The notes under the pieces: model-generated | The model's database searches: none | What the model saw: only the letters and a program-made list of their open reading frames with translations | What the model was told of the DNA's origin: nothing | Made by a program: the position numbers and the translations under genes | Part shown: piece after piece, positions 1 to 7,092 of the stretch | How positions within the stretch are numbered: the first letter of the stretch is position 1 | Layout: each line of letters begins with the position of its first letter | Assembly (NCBI GenBank): GCA_027357125.1 | Contig: DAHVVW010000040.1 | Coordinates: 1 to 10,112, forward strand | Source: Clostridiales bacterium | GTDB lineage: Bacteria; Bacillota; Desulfitobacteriia; Desulfitobacteriales; Desulfitobacteriaceae | Direction: 5' to 3' | DNA length: 10,112 nucleotides

Positions 1-1529
1 CTTTCAGAAAACTGGGAATTGAGGCTCCTAAAGGAATACTCCTATATGGTGCCCCCGGTACCGGTAAAACCCTAATTGCCCGGGCAGTGGCAGCTGAGAC
101 CAAGGCGCATTTCATTCATGTTAACGGTCCGGAAATCATGCATAAATTCTACGGCGAAAGTGAAGCTAAGTTGCGGGAAGTCTTTAACGAAGCCAAACGC
201 CATGCTCCAAGCATTATCTTTCTTGATGAACTTGATGCCGTGGCTCCCAAGCGTTCAGATGTCCATGGCGAAGTAGAAAAACGGGTAGTCGCCCAATTAT
301 TGGCACTTATGGATGGCCTGGAAAACAGGGGCCAGGTCATAGTTATCGGAGCCACTAATATTCCGACCGCGCTTGATACTGCTTTGAGAAGGCCAGGGCG
401 GTTCGACCGGGAGATTGCTATCCTCCCTCCGGACAAAGAGGGACGCCTGCAGATTCTGAAGATCCATACCAGGAGCATGCCCTTGGCAGCAGATGTGGAT
501 TTAGTCCATCTGGCTCAGATTACATATGGTTATGTCGGTGCAGACTTGGCAGCTTTAGCTAAAGAAGCAGGTATGACTGCACTAAGAAAAATACTGGCTG
601 CGGGTGATTATGACAGCACGATCCCATCATTTGAAGTTGCGATGGAGGATTTTAACTCTGCCTTGCGTGAGGTTGAACCTTCAGCAACGAGGGAGTTCTA
701 TTCCGAGATTCCGGATATCAGCCTGGATCAAGTCGGGGGCTTGGTAGATGTCAAGGATACATTACAACTCTTATTAGAACTGCCGTTGCATAATCCGGAT
801 ATGTGCAAGGAATACCACTTTATCCCGCCGCGGGGAATACTGCTTACCGGTGCTTCCGGAACGGGCAAGACTCTTTTGGCAAGGGCAATTGGCAGGGCTT
901 CTAAACTGAACTTTATTACGGTCAACGGGCCGACCCTTTTGTCTCGCTGGCTCGGCGAAGCTGAGAAAGCCCTGCATGAGCTCTTTGTCAAGGCCAAGCA
1001 AACGGCACCCTGTATTTTGTTTTTTGATGAGCTTGACGGACTGGTGCGTTCGCGGGCCGAGGGCAACAACGGCATGTCAGAACGGCTAATCAGCCAGCTT
1101 GTGTTAGAGTTTGACGGGCTCGATCAATTTGAAGGGGTAACCGTCTTAGCAGCGAGTAACAGGCCGGAATTCCTTGATCCCGTGCTCTTTAGGGCCGGTC
1201 GGTTTGAGTATATCCTGGACCTTCCCTTGCCCAAGGGCACTGAAAGAGAGGAGATTCTTAAGATCCATACGGCGGGACTTCCGCTCGACCCTTACCTGGA
1301 CTTAAGTGAGTTGGCAGAACGTACTAAGGGGATGACCGGAGCAGAATTGGCTACCTTGTGTCACAAAGCCTCATTTATTGCTTTAAGACAATCAATGGGA
1401 CAAGAGACAAGGGTCAAGATAGATCAAATGATATTCAGCAAGGCTCTAACGGAAATTACCCCCCGGGGTGAAATTGAAGGAGGTGAACCGAAGAAGATCG
1501 GGAGAAAAACAATCGAAGCGTTAAGGTAA
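1..1529 (+). CDS. CDC48/VCP-like double AAA ATPase (5' end outside window)
   Basis: The reading frame is open from base 3, so the true start lies upstream and about 508 C-terminal residues are visible. Two AAA modules follow each other. D1 has Walker A GAPGTGKT (48-71), Walker B IIFLDELDAV (213-242) and a second region of homology ending RRPGRFD. D2 has Walker A GASGTGKT (849-872), Walker B ILFFDELDGL (1014-1043) and an FRAGRFE arginine-finger segment. This layout is that of CDC48/p97 hexameric unfoldases, which use ATP to remodel or extract proteins in the cytoplasm; any N-terminal substrate-binding domain would lie in the missing part. The C-terminus ends RKTIEALR without an evident proteasome-docking tail. 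The stop is only 19 bases before the OOR gamma gene, so the two are probably cotranscribed. A role in assembly, repair or turnover of the OOR complex is inference from position only. Family assignment is secure; substrate is unknown. Confidence 0.9.
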   Translation, partial: FRKLGIEAPKGILLYGAPGTGKTLIARAVAAETKAHFIHVNGPEIMHKFYGESEAKLREVFNEAKRHAPSIIFLDELDAVAPKRSDVHGEVEKRVVAQLLALMDGLENRGQVIVIGATNIPTALDTALRRPGRFDREIAILPPDKEGRLQILKIHTRSMPLAADVDLVHLAQITYGYVGADLAALAKEAGMTALRKILAAGDYDSTIPSFEVAMEDFNSALREVEPSATREFYSEIPDISLDQVGGLVDVKDTLQLLLELPLHNPDMCKEYHFIPPRGILLTGASGTGKTLLARAIGRASKLNFITVNGPTLLSRWLGEAEKALHELFVKAKQTAPCILFFDELDGLVRSRAEGNNGMSERLISQLVLEFDGLDQFEGVTVLAASNRPEFLDPVLFRAGRFEYILDLPLPKGTEREEILKIHTAGLPLDPYLDLSELAERTKGMTGAELATLCHKASFIALRQSMGQETRVKIDQMIFSKALTEITPRGEIEGGEPKKIGRKTIEALR

Positions 1530-1548
1530 TTTTGGAGAGGAGGCTAAA

Positions 1549-2202
1549 ATGGTGTCAAGCAACAAATTGTTTGAAGAGCCAGGCCTAAAACAAATTACGG
1601 TTTGGGCCCGAGGAGTTTATGAGAACAAGGAAGCCCGCGACGTGGTTGTCGCCTTGACTGAAGCTGCAGCCAAGGAAGGGAAGTATGTTCAAGCTTGGGA
1701 GAACTATGTTGATTTGCCAGATCGCATTTATGTTCCGGTCCGTGCCTACGGCAAAATCAGTGATCAGCCGATCGAGTCCAAGTATGTTTATGAAAATGAA
1801 ACCCCTGATATTGTGGTTTTGACCGAAGAGACTCTAGTCAAAGGGATTGACATCTTAGAAGGTATCAGACCTGGTGCCGTCTTGGTTGTTAACACAAAAA
1901 GACCTGCCGAATATCTATTCAAATTTATCACCAAAGGCACTGAAAATCTAAAATCGATCATCACAGTTGATGCTTCAAGCTTAGCTAAATCAATTATCAC
2001 GCTCTCCGGTGCCGAGGGTGCAACGGATGCATCCGGTATCGGTAAAGGACTTGGTGCTCCTCTGGCGGCAGCAGTAGTTAAGGCCACTGGAATTGTAACG
2101 TTTGAAAATCTTCTCAGCATCATCGCTAATAAGCAGGCTGCTAAAACTGCTTATGACAAAGCTCAGGTTGTGGAAGTGAAAAGATTAGTTAATGCCGGTT
2201 AG
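1549..2202 (+). CDS. Oxalate oxidoreductase gamma subunit (PFOR domain III type)
   Basis: A 217-residue protein starting at an ATG with a strong upstream GGAGAGGAGG. Size, position and overall pattern fit the gamma subunit (domain III) of 2-oxoacid:ferredoxin oxidoreductases, including VVALTEAAAKEGKYVQAW near residues 28-45 and the late stretch GKGLGAPLAAAVVKATGIV. The N-terminal glycine motif normally seen in this family (GRGGQG) is replaced by ARGVYENKEARD. In PFOR this domain takes part in coenzyme A binding. OOR uses no CoA, so loss of the motif fits an oxalate-specific enzyme (inference). It is the first of four tightly spaced enzyme genes and has its own ribosome binding site. In Moorella OOR this domain is fused to the ferredoxin domain that follows; here a stop and a 35-base gap separate them. 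Alone the protein might be annotated as pyruvate:ferredoxin oxidoreductase gamma; the neighbouring alpha and beta chains decide the substrate. Confidence 0.8.
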   Translation: MVSSNKLFEEPGLKQITVWARGVYENKEARDVVVALTEAAAKEGKYVQAWENYVDLPDRIYVPVRAYGKISDQPIESKYVYENETPDIVVLTEETLVKGIDILEGIRPGAVLVVNTKRPAEYLFKFITKGTENLKSIITVDASSLAKSIITLSGAEGATDASGIGKGLGAPLAAAVVKATGIVTFENLLSIIANKQAAKTAYDKAQVVEVKRLVNAG

Positions 2203-2237
2203 GATTAACGAAATATTTTTGCAGGAGGTGCAAGACA

Positions 2238-2525
2238 GTGAGTATATCCCCAAATGAAGTACCGTTCGCCGGAACCGTGCCTTCGCCCAAGACTGAAAAT
2301 GAAGGAATGATTACCGGCAGCTGGCGAACCCGCCGTCCGATCTTAGATACGGACAAATGCACGGAATGCCTTATTTGCTGGATTAGTTGTCCCGATTCAT
2401 CCATTAAATCCACCACCGCGGGAATGGAGTTTAACTTGAAATACTGCAAGGGCTGCGGTATTTGCAACGAAGTTTGTCCGGTAGGGGCCATCAGTTTGGT
2501 GCCTGAATTAGACTTTGAGGATTAG
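2238..2525 (+). CDS. Oxalate oxidoreductase delta subunit, 2x[4Fe-4S] ferredoxin
   Basis: A 95-residue protein starting at GTG, 7 bases after a canonical AGGAGGTG (2223-2230). After a roughly 33-residue N-terminal extension typical of PorD-like subunits it has two [4Fe-4S] binding motifs: CTECLICWISCP (Cys 41, 44, 47, 51) and CKGCGICNEVCP (Cys 70, 73, 76, 80). In the complex these clusters carry electrons from the thiamine-pyrophosphate site and its proximal cluster in the beta chain to external ferredoxin. The gene sits between gamma and alpha, with gaps of 35 and 21 bases, so all are expected to be made together. Gamma plus delta (217 + 95 = 312 residues) is close to the length I recall for the fused chain of Moorella OOR (about 315), suggesting the same architecture split in two. 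The family call is firm; assignment to OOR rests on the neighbours. Confidence 0.87.
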   Translation: MSISPNEVPFAGTVPSPKTENEGMITGSWRTRRPILDTDKCTECLICWISCPDSSIKSTTAGMEFNLKYCKGCGICNEVCPVGAISLVPELDFED

Positions 2526-2546
2526 ATTGTAGGAGGTGAATGAAAA

Positions 2547-3734
2547 ATGGGAGTTGTCAAGCGAATTTCCGGTTGCGTAGCGACTGCCACGGCAGTGAAG
2601 CTCGCTGACGTTGATGTCATTTGTTCGTATCCAATTCGTCCCTATACAGGGATTATGTCTGAGCTGGCGCGCATGGTGGCCGATGGGGAATTGGATGCAG
2701 AGTTTGTTTATGGTGAAGGGGAACACGGGCAGTTAAGCGTTGTCTATGGTGCCTCCGCCTCAGGAGCCCGTACTTTCACTGGAAGTTCAGGCGTGGGCGT
2801 CACCTATGCCATGGAAGTGTACTCCCCAATATCCGGGGAAAGGCTTCCGGTTCAGATGGCAATTGCCGACCGAACACTGGACCCGCCGGGAGACTTCGGT
2901 TCGGAACATACGGATGCACTGTGCTGCCGTGACCAGGGCTGGATTCAGGGTTGGGCGGCCACACCGCAGGAAGCGTTGGATATGACCCTTATGTACTACC
3001 GGATCGGAGAAGATCCCCGTGTGCTCTTGCCCCAATATGCCTGTCAGGACGGATATTTCGTATCCCATATTTTAGGGGAGGTAGACATCCCCGAAGCTGC
3101 CAAAGTCAAAGAATTCTTGCCACCTTATAAAAACCACCATGTGCTGGATGTACGCACCCCCCAGATCATTGGTGCCCAGATGGAGCCCAAAATGGGACCG
3201 GGCATGCAGTACCAGCGTTATCAGGCAATCGAAGGTTCCCGTAAGGTGATCGAAGAAGTCCATGATGAATTCGGACGGCTTTTTGGACGCAAATATAACC
3301 CATGGGTCGAAGAGTTTATGACCGATGATGCAGAAGTTGCGCTCTTCATTCAGGGCGGCCACGCTGAAACCGCGAAAACAGTCGTACGTCGTCTGCGCAA
3401 CCTCGGGGAAAAAGTCGGTTTAGTTCGTTTGCGGACCTTCCGTCCGTTCCCGACTCAGCAAGTCCGTGATGCGCTTTCGAAATTTAAGGTTGTCGGAACA
3501 GTGGATAACTCCGTGAACTTTGGTATTTCCGGAGCCGCCGGTGTGCTCTTGACTGAGGCGCGCACTGCGATGTACGGTATGGGTGACAAAATCCCAACGG
3601 TAGGTTTTGTGGCAGGTTTAGGCGGAGAAATGATTACCCACGATGAGTTCTATAAAATGTTTATGAAATTAAAAGAGATTGCTAAAGCCGGAAAAGCGGA
3701 TAAAGAGAACTACTGGCTGCCATTCGAACTGTAA
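2547..3734 (+). CDS. Oxalate oxidoreductase alpha subunit
   Basis: A 395-residue protein with an ATG start after AGGAGGTG (2531-2538). It has the alpha-chain fold of the PFOR superfamily: the pyrimidine-binding domain I with the TPP-activating glutamate (E59 in YGEGEHGQ), and domain II from about residue 260 (ALFIQGGHAETAKTVVRRL onward). The usual substrate motif YPITP is YPIRP here, placing Arg at position 31. The segment DRTLDPPGDFG supplies R109, D112, D116 and F117. These are the residues I recall from the Moorella thermoacetica OOR structures as oxalate-binding and switch-loop residues, at identical numbering. OOR converts oxalate to two CO2 and reduces ferredoxin by two electrons, without CoA. 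With the beta chain it forms the cytoplasmic catalytic core. Automatic annotation would probably say pyruvate ferredoxin oxidoreductase; the Arg-31 signature argues against pyruvate. Confidence 0.9.
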   Translation: MGVVKRISGCVATATAVKLADVDVICSYPIRPYTGIMSELARMVADGELDAEFVYGEGEHGQLSVVYGASASGARTFTGSSGVGVTYAMEVYSPISGERLPVQMAIADRTLDPPGDFGSEHTDALCCRDQGWIQGWAATPQEALDMTLMYYRIGEDPRVLLPQYACQDGYFVSHILGEVDIPEAAKVKEFLPPYKNHHVLDVRTPQIIGAQMEPKMGPGMQYQRYQAIEGSRKVIEEVHDEFGRLFGRKYNPWVEEFMTDDAEVALFIQGGHAETAKTVVRRLRNLGEKVGLVRLRTFRPFPTQQVRDALSKFKVVGTVDNSVNFGISGAAGVLLTEARTAMYGMGDKIPTVGFVAGLGGEMITHDEFYKMFMKLKEIAKAGKADKENYWLPFEL

Positions 3735-4694
<960 letters not shown>

Positions 4695-4721
4695 TAAACC
4701 AACTATATCCCCAAAAAGCAA

Positions 4722-4768
4722 CCCCGGGTCGGTTTTACGGCCCGGGGGAGCGTCTCTTTCTTCAATTT
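4722..4768 (+). terminator. Rho-independent terminator after the OOR operon
   Basis: CCCCGGGTCG (4722-4731) pairs with CGGCCCGGGG (4738-4747) across a 6-base loop, a ten-pair GC-rich stem with one G-U pair. It is followed by a pyrimidine/T-rich run ending CAATTTT. It lies 27 bases after the beta stop and separates the enzyme genes from the transporter gene. Confidence 0.85.
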
Positions 4769-4951
4769 TAAACCTGGTGTTCGTCACAGGGATTCGAGTG
4801 GAAATATCGAATGCTCTAGGGATTTTCGTTTGGAAAGAGCTAGTTCTGAAACGCGAGAATCAAACAATATTTTGTTGGAAAACGCGTAAGAGAAGCCTAA
4901 AAACGAAAAAAAAGTCTAAAAAAGGGGAAAATTATCAGAATATTCGCACGT

Positions 4952-4976
4952 GGAGGGAGGTGAGGGTATGACATAG
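4952..4976 (+). promoter_or_regulatory. Strong Shine-Dalgarno with minimal frame ATG-ACA-TAG
   Basis: GGAGGGAGGTGAGG (4952-4965) is followed by ATG ACA TAG (4968-4976), a start codon, one sense codon and a stop. It lies 62 bases before the transporter start. It could be a translated minimal leader, a ribosome standby or stalling site, or the remnant of a lost small gene. Translation is not demonstrated, and the ATG is only two bases from the end of the Shine-Dalgarno run, which is close for efficient initiation. Confidence 0.3.
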
Positions 4977-4989
4977 AGAAATAGGGCAC

Positions 4990-5010
4990 TTTGTGCATTA
5001 TTTTGTGCAT
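4990..5010 (+). repeat. Tandem TTTGTGCAT repeat before the transporter
   Basis: TTTGTGCAT occurs at 4990-4998 and again at 5002-5010, a 12-base period (about one helical turn), 29-49 bases before the transporter start. Direct repeats with this spacing can bind a regulator on one face of the DNA, but with two short copies chance is possible. Confidence 0.35.
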
Positions 5011-5038
5011 GAAAAGAAAAAGGAGGGTGGTCTGTGTT

Positions 5039-6316
5039 ATGGAAAGCAGCCAAAGTCTCAACCCTAAAGAAGTTTATGGTCCGATTTTAGGGAATCGCTG
5101 GGTCCAGCTGATATCTGCAGTTATTGCCATGATCATGATTGCTAATTTACAGTATGCCTGGACTTTGTTTACACCTAGCCTTAAGACAGCTTTTGGTGCC
5201 TCCCTGACGGCGATTCAATTTGGGTTTACGCTGTTTATCTGGTTTGAAACCTTTGCCCAGCCGATTGAAGGGTATTTGCTGGACCGTTTTGGGCCCCGCA
5301 TGTTCTTTACCGCTGCAGGAGTAATGGTTGGTGTCGGTTGGACAGGAATGGGTCTTGTTGAATCGTTAAAGGGTCTTTACTTCTTTTATGCTTTGGCCGG
5401 ACTTGGTGCCGGGTTCATTTACGGTGGCAGTGTTGCCGTAGCCATTCGCTGGTTCAGCGACAAACGCGGTTTAGCCGCAGGCATAATTGCAGCTGGCTTT
5501 GGTGCCGGTTCTGCCCCGTTTATCCCGATTATTGGCAACATTATCAAAAATTCCGGCTATCAGTCAGCATTTATCTCCACCGGTATCTTCCAGGGTCTCG
5601 TAATCTTAATCGTTGCTCAACTCTTGCGTTATCCCCCCGGCAATCAGAAACACGCTGCCCATGCTCAAGTAGATGACAGTGATCCTAATCGAGGCTTCAA
5701 ACCCTGGGAGGTTTTGCGCCAACCTCAATTCTACTTGATCTATATGATGTTCCTCTTTATGACAATCGGGGGTTTGCTGCTCACCGCGAATGCCAAGCCG
5801 TTTGCTAAAGATGTCGGTGTAATCCAGTATTTCGTTATTTTAGGGGTTACCCTCGACCGTATCGGCAACGGAGGTGGCAGGATATTCTGGGGCTGGCTCT
5901 CCGATAAGTTCGGTCGGGAAAACATCATGTTTATCGGCTTTACCCTCAATGCCATATTCACCGCAACTTTCCCGTTCTTCGGCACGAGCGGCTGGGGTTA
6001 CGTTATTTGGATGTTCCTTATCATGGGGACATGGGGTGAACTGTTCTCCCTCTTCCCGTCATTAAATGCAGACCGCTTTGGGACTACCTTTGCCGCCAGC
6101 AACTATGGCCTTCTCTATAGTGCCAAAGGATTTGGTGGTATTTTAGGAGGGGTCGTTGCAACTGCGATTGCCAGCACCTATGGCTGGACAGTGGTATTTG
6201 TGGGCTCAGGTATTCTAGCTTTCGCCTCCGCATTAGGCGCTCTGATTGTTAAAAAGCTGCCTAAACCCACACGCCCGGGAATGTCTATAGATAAAGGAAT
6301 CAGCGAGGGAGTCTAA
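5039..6316 (+). CDS. OxlT-like oxalate transporter (OFA-type major facilitator)
   Basis: A 425-residue, strongly hydrophobic membrane protein with about twelve predicted transmembrane helices. The start is ATG 5039, preceded by AAGGAGGGTGG (5020-5030); the frame could extend to 4991, but that would add a basic peptide without a Shine-Dalgarno. It resembles Oxalobacter OxlT throughout: LGNRW near the N-terminus, QYAWTLF in helix 1, DRFGPR and SDKRGLAAG in the loop motifs, and GNGGGRIFWGWLSDKFGR around helix 8. R281 in that motif and K363 in NYGLLYSAKG line up with OxlT R272 and K355, the positive residues that bind oxalate in the membrane. OxlT exchanges oxalate for formate. In a cell that oxidises oxalate with OOR the counter-ion could differ (for example bicarbonate) or uptake could be proton-coupled; that is inference. 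Its place directly after the OOR operon supports oxalate as substrate. Length is close to OxlT (418 residues). Confidence 0.88.
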   Translation: MESSQSLNPKEVYGPILGNRWVQLISAVIAMIMIANLQYAWTLFTPSLKTAFGASLTAIQFGFTLFIWFETFAQPIEGYLLDRFGPRMFFTAAGVMVGVGWTGMGLVESLKGLYFFYALAGLGAGFIYGGSVAVAIRWFSDKRGLAAGIIAAGFGAGSAPFIPIIGNIIKNSGYQSAFISTGIFQGLVILIVAQLLRYPPGNQKHAAHAQVDDSDPNRGFKPWEVLRQPQFYLIYMMFLFMTIGGLLLTANAKPFAKDVGVIQYFVILGVTLDRIGNGGGRIFWGWLSDKFGRENIMFIGFTLNAIFTATFPFFGTSGWGYVIWMFLIMGTWGELFSLFPSLNADRFGTTFAASNYGLLYSAKGFGGILGGVVATAIASTYGWTVVFVGSGILAFASALGALIVKKLPKPTRPGMSIDKGISEGV

Positions 6317-6403
6317 AAAGTATTATAGGAAATTGTTCGGAAAGTATTTAAGAACGCATGAAAGTATGTAGAAAAGCTTAGAGTAGAAGTTCTTTAAAAA
6401 TAA

Positions 6404-6498
6404 CCCTGGGTATGAGGTAATCGGATTTTGTCATGAATTTAGGGGAGTAATCTTTGCCAGGTTTACCCCATACTATAGCGATTACCTTATCCCCAGGG
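6404..6498 (+). promoter_or_regulatory. Long imperfect inverted repeat, possible structured RNA or terminator
   Basis: CCCTGGGTATGAGGTAATCG (6404-6423) is nearly complementary to CGATTACCTTATCCCCAGGG (6479-6498): 18 Watson-Crick pairs, one G-U pair and one mismatch in 20, around a 55-base internal region. That region contains GGGGAGTAATC (6442-6452), which can pair with GATTACCTTATCCCC of the right arm (with a 4-base bulge) or with TTTACCCC (6462-6469). Several exclusive folds are thus possible, as in attenuators. The right arm is followed by only weakly T-rich sequence (AAATCTTTTCTAATAAT). On the minus strand the stem is followed by TTATTTTTAAAG, a better terminator tail, but no minus-strand gene is present. 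I do not recognise a known riboswitch class. It may simply terminate the transporter transcript. Confidence 0.5.
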
Positions 6499-6558
6499 CC
6501 AAATCTTTTCTAATAATAATCCTATTATAAACGCTTTTACAGGTGTTTGCAATAGGAC

Positions 6559-6580
6559 TTTGGTATACCGGTATACCAAA
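6559..6580. promoter_or_regulatory. Perfect 22-bp palindrome, GntR/FadR-type operator candidate
   Basis: TTTGGTATACC (6559-6569) is followed directly by its exact reverse complement (6570-6580). The site can also be read as two tandem GGTATACC units. GGTATACC dyads flanked by T and A runs are typical of operators bound by FadR-subfamily GntR regulators such as UxuR/ExuR. It lies 33 bases before the next reading frame, a position suited to control of the small carbonic anhydrase operon. No GntR gene is in the window, and I see no clear promoter to anchor it. Confidence 0.6.
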
Positions 6581-6612
6581 AACGAAGCTGGGATCATCGT
6601 AATAGCGTCGAG

Positions 6613-7077
6613 TTGCCTGATGAACAAGCCAATATTAATATTTCCCTAATAAACAAGAAGGTTCTTCCTGGGAAACATGTCTTTATAGTGTATAATAGTA
6701 AAGAGTGGGCCAGTGGCGGGTTAGAACAAATAATTTCTCAGAGTTTATCCAGTTGTGGGCAAGACAAGGTAAAAAATCTTAGTCAGAAAATTCTCCAGGA
6801 AAATATGGGCTATCGTTTCTTTGTTCAAACTAAAGTTCAGGAAGAACTTATGCTCAAGGGATTGCTGTTAAAGGAGGTTTCGCAACGCCCACTTATCGGC
6901 TCGCGCGTGAGCATAAGGGAAAACCTTAAAGACAAAACCCTGCTCAGAAGAAAACTTCCATTACTGCAGGTTATGCTGGAGCAATTTGCCAGCCAGGAGC
7001 CGGAACTAGCTAAGCTTCTGGCTAAAGATGTAGCGAAAAGTTTAATGCCCCCGGTAGCTGCCGGACTGTTCACATAG
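6613..7077 (+). CDS. Unrecognised small protein upstream of carbonic anhydrase
   Basis: A 154-residue frame starting at TTG 6613. I do not recognise the family. It has no signal peptide, no transmembrane helix, no cysteine-metal motif and no repeat. The N-terminal part reads like an alternating beta-strand/helix region (VLPGKHVFIVYNSKEW). The C-terminal half is rich in Leu, Lys and Glu and probably helical (LLRRKLPLLQVMLEQFASQ), ending in LMPPVAAGLFT. The start is uncertain: no Shine-Dalgarno precedes TTG, and the frame is open back to a stop at 6553-6555 without an ATG or GTG. An in-frame GTG at 6688 also lacks a good site. The gene could therefore be poorly translated or 5'-truncated. It ends 15 bases before the carbonic anhydrase start, so the two are likely cotranscribed. 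Coding is supported by length, sensible composition and tight coupling. Confidence 0.6.
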   Translation: MPDEQANINISLINKKVLPGKHVFIVYNSKEWASGGLEQIISQSLSSCGQDKVKNLSQKILQENMGYRFFVQTKVQEELMLKGLLLKEVSQRPLIGSRVSIRENLKDKTLLRRKLPLLQVMLEQFASQEPELAKLLAKDVAKSLMPPVAAGLFT

Positions 7078-7092
7078 ATAGGGGAGAAAGAA

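Larger units (their letters stand above)
4769..5038 (+). other. Transporter leader region without a credible gene
   Basis: This 270-base AT-rich and purine-rich stretch lies between the OOR terminator and the transporter. The open frame at 4777-4971 starts with an unsupported GTG and encodes a Lys/Arg-rich low-complexity peptide, so I do not call it. The stretch does contain a strong Shine-Dalgarno-like run with a two-codon frame (4952-4976) and two copies of TTTGTGCAT. It presumably holds the transporter promoter, but I see no convincing -35/-10 pair. Confidence 0.5.
6317..6612. other. Intergenic region with two dyad elements and no gene
   Basis: These 296 bases separate the transporter from the next reading frame. 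I see no coding frame with a ribosome binding site on either strand. The region holds the long inverted repeat at 6404-6498 and the perfect palindrome at 6559-6580, described separately. Confidence 0.7.

Noticed and set aside
728..1075. Minus-strand frame inside the AAA ATPase gene
   Set aside because: It is a shadow of a clear coding frame with intact Walker motifs; its product is Ser/Pro-rich with no recognisable domain.
4777..4971. 64-residue open frame between OOR beta and the transporter
   Set aside because: It starts at a GTG without a ribosome binding site, begins just after the terminator, and encodes a Lys/Arg-rich low-complexity peptide with no recognisable family.
4983..5000. Possible sigma-54 promoter (GGGCAC...TGCA) before the transporter
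   Set aside because: The spacing between the GG and GC elements is shorter than the strict 10 bases needed, so it does not fit the -24/-12 consensus.
4991..5038. Extended N-terminus of the transporter from 4991
   Set aside because: The extra residues are basic and unlike OxlT N-termini, and they would be encoded by the tandem repeat and ribosome binding site before ATG 5039.
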